A stretch of DNA of 64,000 bases, taken from assembly GCA_023376005.1 (NCBI GenBank), contig CM042181.1:22261011-22325010 (forward strand), written 5' to 3'. The DNA is from Doryteuthis pealeii (Eukaryota > Mollusca > Cephalopoda > Myopsida > Loliginidae). Shown here one piece after another: positions 59,680 to 64,000 of the stretch. The number at the start of each line of letters is the position of its first letter. Positions within the stretch are counted from its first letter, which is position 1. The notes under the pieces are model-generated. The model had not been told where the DNA came from. It saw only the letters and a list, made by a program, of their open reading frames with translations, and made no database searches. A program made the position numbers and the translations under genes.

Positions 59680-60319
59680 CTAGCAAATATATGCACCCTC
59701 CGGGTGCAAGTATTTAAGTTTTAATATAATAAAATATCATGTTAAATTAGAAAGGCTAATGAAACAGAATAAGAATTCAGATAAAAAATATTTGGAACAG
59801 AGGGGGTATGATTGAAAAATAGAACAACTTTGAAACTAACTCTTCCATCATTTTCCCTTACTCCCGTCTTTCATTGGTAAATTTTCCTAATTTAACTATT
59901 TAGTTAAAATAGGATGTAAAGAATAATATTACAGTTATTCTTCTCCATTAGATTTCTTTTAAGATTTATCTACGAGATTTTTGCACATATTCATTAATAT
60001 AAAACCAAACAATTAGAAATCAATAATACTAAGCATATATTTATTAAAATCAAATTTTTAAGATCAATATGCAAATTAGCCTTCCAATTCACACTGTAAA
60101 CCTCTATTTTCTTGTATATATAAATACAATTGCATGTTATTCGTATGTAGATATGGTCAACAGTCTTAATGATGTAAAACAATTTTATTAATAATTGAGG
60201 TTTAAATAAAAAATAAAATCATGGAGAATGTGATGTAAATTATCAAGGGAATTGTGACTTGGATAGTAATATAGTTTCGGTTACAGACAGACAAACACAC
60301 AATCTCCATTATAATAAGA
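59680..60319 (-). mobile_element. Non-autonomous Helitron, copy in B'
   Basis: CTAG at 59680-59683, hairpin GCACCCTCCGGGTGC, other end at A60319 before T. 640 bp. The B copy (44749-45377) has lost a base at this end. Confidence 0.8.
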
Positions 60320-60839
60320 TTAGCTCTACTATTTGTATTGAGCACTTTAGTATATTTAAACTAGGCAACTCTTATAGTATTTTTTTTCTTTCTTTTGGCC
60401 ATTTAATAGTACCATCTGATTATTTTCAGGAGGTGCAGATGATTTGGTCTTTCCTTTTTTTTTTTCTTCAGGCAAAAGTTTGTATAAAGCTGAGAGTTTT
60501 TTTTAGACTGTCAGAGTTCAGATATATAAAATCAACCATATTACACCATCCACACATTGTAGGACTACATTTAGTATTCCCATTGCTTAAAGCAGATAAC
60601 AATGCCTTTTCTTTTCATCAATCCAAAATTAGTTTTCTGTCTTATTTAAAGCAAAGATATTACAATAAGTTGGCAGAGTTGCCTATTGTCGGTATCAGCC
60701 GGACAGCAAGGGAGTCTATCCCTTTTTTTTCTAGTGCTAGACCAGGGAGATAGTTTTTGCTTCTGATGTGGAGCACCACACTTACCGTCAGCTCCCCACA
60801 GATGATGCTCAAGGTTATCATCAATGGAAATGAGCTCTG

Positions 60840-61305
60840 CAACACAATGTCAAATCTTGGATGAGGCTATACCCTTGGTAAACGTATGCATCCAACTATT
60901 CTCCCTCCAGCTATGGGTAAATAGTAGGGCAGACTGGGCTCTTTAACACTGATTAGGCAACTAGTCTAAGAGAAGAAAAACTGAATTCAAACCTGTTAAA
61001 CTCTGCTTAAGAAATTGACCCTGTGTCACAATCTACTTATGCGAAGGGGTTTTATATATATATATAAAATCAACCATACTACACCATCCCCACATTGTAG
61101 GACTACTTCAAATCTTGGATGAGGCTATACCTGTGGGAAAGGTATGCATCCCACTATTCTCCCTCCAGCTATGGGTAAATAGTAGGGCAGACTGGGCTCT
61201 TTAACACTGGTTAGGCAACTAGTCTAGGAGAAGAAAAACTGAATTCAAACCTGTTAAACTCTGCTTAAGAAATTGACCCTGTGTCACATTCTACTTGTGT
61301 GAGGG
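60840..61305 (+). repeat. Tandem SINE cores
   Basis: Two copies of CTCCCTCCAGCTATGGGTAA ... GGGCAGACTGGGCTCTTTAA ... ATTGACCCTGTGTCACA at 60840-61040 and 61105-61300. The SINE S body at 60675-60800 precedes them. Counterpart 45860-46330. Confidence 0.75.
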
Positions 61306-61332
61306 GATATATATATATATATATATATATAT

Positions 61333-61625
61333 AATGTTTTGTTAAACTCTACTGACAATTCATGTCGGACGACTTTCTGTTCGATCATTTCTAACTGTCT
61401 GGCCATCTTTTTAATATCTGGGTGGAATTGGTGCAGCAATCCACCAAAGGTTCTTTCACACCTGATGATGGCACAAAGACGTGTAGAAAGCGCTCGTGAA
61501 AAACCTTTAGTGGATTGCTACACCAATTTCACCCTGACATTAAAAAGATGGCCAGAAAGTCAGAAAGGATCGAACAAAAACTCGTCCGACAAAAATTGCC
61601 AGTAGAGTTTAACAAAACATGTTTA
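61333..61625. repeat. Fold-back G with a hammerhead-like centre
   Basis: Arms TTTTGTTAAACTCTACTG, GGACGACTTTCTGTTCGATC, ATCTGGGTGGAATTGGTG and complements. The tip contains CTGATGATGGCAC ... GTGTAGAAAGCG. Counterpart 46565-46860. Confidence 0.75.
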
Positions 61626-61655
61626 AAAGAAAAATATGCTGCCAAAATATACTTC

Positions 61656-61706
<51 letters not shown>

Positions 61707-61892
61707 TCGTCTTTTGTTGAATGCATTTCTTCGAGTTATTTCACGCGTCATGACATCTTCGCGTGTGCTGATCGCGGCTCGTCTTTCGAAAAAATAACGC
61801 TGAACAAATACAGTTACAAATTTTTTATAAATATTTTTCTAACTCCTGTCATCTACAAAACATCCATCAATTTCTTCACCCCATAATACATC

Positions 61893-61930
61893 CTGATGAA
61901 GGTTTAAATAAACCGAAACGTTTAAGCGTC
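61893..61930 (+). ncRNA. Hammerhead-ribozyme-like core
   Basis: CTGATGA (61893-61899), one extra A, the stem-loop GGTTTAAATAAACC (61901-61914), GAAA (61915-61918), a short stem ACG...CGT and GTC at 61928-61930. The three flanking bases ATC and GAT can pair as stem I. These are the conserved boxes of a type I hammerhead in the right order; the extra A before stem II and the weak stem I are departures from the canonical fold. The B copy (47117-47153) has a weaker stem III. Confidence 0.4.
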
Positions 61931-63119
61931 GATAAATAAATTCATCTTATTTTTGGAACATTTCATTTTTCAAATTTCTTAATATTGTCAGATTTATTTC
62001 CATATTTACTCCCATATATATATATATATATATTTTAAAATCAACCCTATTACACCATCCACACATTGTAGGACTACGTTTATTATTCCCATTGCTTAAA
62101 GCAGATAACAATGCCTTTTCTTTTCATCAACCCAAAATTAGTTTTCTGTCTTATTTAAAGCAAAGATATTACAATACAGCAAGGTCATTGTACCGGTAGT
62201 GCTCAGGAGAAAATAGTGTTCAAAGAAAATCAATAAAATTTGCTTTGGGATCGTTTTATCCAAGCTACATTAACCACAACAGTTGAATGGATTTATTCTT
62301 ATTTTATTTTTAGATCAAACTTTGCCAACCATGAATTTGATGAAGATATTCTTTCAAGCCAATTTTAAATTCTCTCCCTTCAACTATAGGCAAAATAGTA
62401 AAGCAGGCTGGGTTTTCTAGCCTTGGGATGCCAACAGTCTAGGAAAAGGACAATTTGACACTAAACTGCATCTGATGCTGAAGCTCCAGTTCTGGAGAGT
62501 GTGTAGTACCCCTTCATTACCATTACTCCCAGGTCCACTCTGACTCAGAGTCTATGGATCAACAATATCTGTTTAAAATAATGAAATTTTTACCTGTTTA
62601 ACTCTTTGCCTACTATAAGCTGCTCAAAGCAGCTCTCTCAACACACCCAAGCAAAATACAAAAACTAATGGTTAGTTCATTATAATTGAGCAGAAGGACT
62701 CAGGTTACAATAATAAATGGAGTTTATTTGAATAGAATGAGTTCTGAGGTGAACAGATTGTGGTCTTTGAAATATCCCATCATACAGGTTAAAAATACCA
62801 AGAAAATTTGGTACAGCCCTGAGGGAATTTTGGTAAGCAGAGAGATATCTCTTTGCCTACTTTATGTCGCTCACAGTGGCTCTCACACCACTGCAATCCT
62901 ACTGTATGCTGTTGATGGTTAGTTTATCATAATTGAGTAGAAGGACTCAGATTACAATAATAATATGACTTTATTTGAATAGAATGAGTTCTGAGGTGAA
63001 TAGATAGTGAACTTTGAAATATTCCATCATACAGGTAAAAAAAAATACCAAGAAAATTGGGTACAGCCGTGTGGGAAATTTGGTAGGCAAAGAGTTAAAA
63101 TGCTATTGATCTGAATTTT

Positions 63120-63240
63120 TGCGATCAGGATTGTTAATTTTTATTATTTTGGATTATTCGAACTATTGTCCTCATCTTTATTGTTATCTGCATAACGTTT
63201 CGGCCGATGTGCCCTCTGGCCTTCTTCAGGTATTTCTTGT
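63120..63240 (-). repeat. H repeat, minus copy
   Basis: Minus strand has CTGAAGA (63223-63229 on +), AGGCC, loop, CGGCC, GAAA (63198-63201 on +), then CGTTATGCAGATAAC. Counterpart 48305-48420. Confidence 0.7.
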
Positions 63241-63722
63241 TAGACTCGGGAGTCTTCATAGAATTTCGATCCTCACCCTTTATTCAATCCACGGGAGTAG
63301 ACGGTTCTCATTCTGCAAACCATGACTGGGTACAAGTGTTAAGCTGTGTTAATTATTCTATGTTACTGTTGCCCTTGACCAGGATTGAACCTGTAGCCTA
63401 GAGATAACTGTCACTTAAAACGCCTATATCCACTATGCCACGTGTTCAATTGGACGATTCAGAGACAATTTTGGCAACCTATAATCATAAGCATTACTAC
63501 TATTCACGGTCTTGAAGAAGGGATGTCACTATCCTGAAAATTTTCCACTCAGTCTAAATAAAAGAAACTAAAAACTACCGAGTTTTCTGATATTTATTCC
63601 CAGATGAATATATTATGGTAACTACATTATCAGAATATAACCCTTTAATGCTTCACACCAATGCCCAAACCTGGTATATGTGCTTTCAAAAAAACGAATA
63701 CAGATACAAAAATATATCTCAA

Positions 63723-63763
<41 letters not shown>

Positions 63764-64000
63764 CGGTAGGTCCATTTCTTCCTTTTTTTTAAATATCGAA
63801 TTTTATGAGAGACCAAAAGTTGTGTATTGGTCTATTAAGTACTGATACAAAAAATTAGATCTTCAACTTGTACCAATTGTTGAGGAAATCGCCTCAAAGA
63901 TCGTAGAGAAAAATGCACTGAAAAATCCTCGGTTTTTGCAATTTAAATTTGATAAACTAAAATGTCAACATTCCCTAATTCAAATACTGAAATTGTTAGA

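Larger units (their letters stand above)
57260..64000. repeat. Duplicated block B' (outer copy, runs off the window)
   Basis: Same order of elements as 42430-49168, generally with the longer version at each single-base difference. It begins with a plus-strand R1 (57255-57860). Confidence 0.92.

Overview
The window looks like intergenic and intronic DNA of an animal with a large, repeat-rich, AT-rich genome. The best guess is a cephalopod mollusc, probably an octopus. Reasons: eukaryotic splice sites around short conserved exons, very long AT, CT and GA microsatellites, tRNA-derived SINEs, LINE remnants and many fold-back elements. Species assignment is inference.

Only two host genes are supported. 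On the + strand, three short exons (1027-1220, 3942-4054, 6690-6913) encode the ligand-binding domain of a nuclear receptor of the NR2E (tailless/dissatisfaction/PNR) type. They end in a stop codon and are followed by a polyadenylation signal at 7034. Exon 2 appears to lack one base internally and one base at its donor, so as written the gene is frame-broken (pseudogene or assembly error). On the - strand, 21422-21628 is the last coding exon of an NCK/Dreadlocks adaptor, carrying the C-terminal half of the SH2 domain. The two genes run towards each other. Upstream exons of both lie outside the window or were not found.

The rest is transposable-element territory. From 1 to 36 kb there are tRNA-derived SINEs, two hAT-like elements with clear ends (one, near 39 kb, with an 8-bp target duplication), a solo LTR with a 5-bp target duplication inside an older repeat, non-autonomous Helitrons with CTAG ends and terminal hairpins, three copies of a palindromic MITE with a telomere-like core, a 5S-rRNA-like sequence, LINE C-terminal fragments (zinc-finger, RNase H and WN-LP types), and a 110-bp, about 14-copy minisatellite that forms the 3' tail of a LINE. 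A cluster of large palindromes occupies 16.0-17.5 kb. Purine/pyrimidine tracts fill 4.1-4.6, 7.1-7.4, 20.0-20.5, 32.6-33.3 and 36.0-36.4 kb.

From 37 kb to the end the window holds two blocks twice over: A (37.1-41.5 kb) and B (42.4-49.2 kb) recur as A' (51.0-55.2 kb) and B' (57.3-64.0 kb). A single N at 50999 sits exactly where A' begins. The inner copies B and A' are full of single-base indels relative to the outer ones, and the A-B linker is inverted relative to the A'-B' linker. This looks like a gap-filling artefact (false duplication) or two haplotypes laid end to end. Block A contains a 232-codon open frame of eight 27-residue repeats. Block B contains repeats with a conserved hammerhead-ribozyme-like core, which is the best candidate here for an unrecognised functional RNA.
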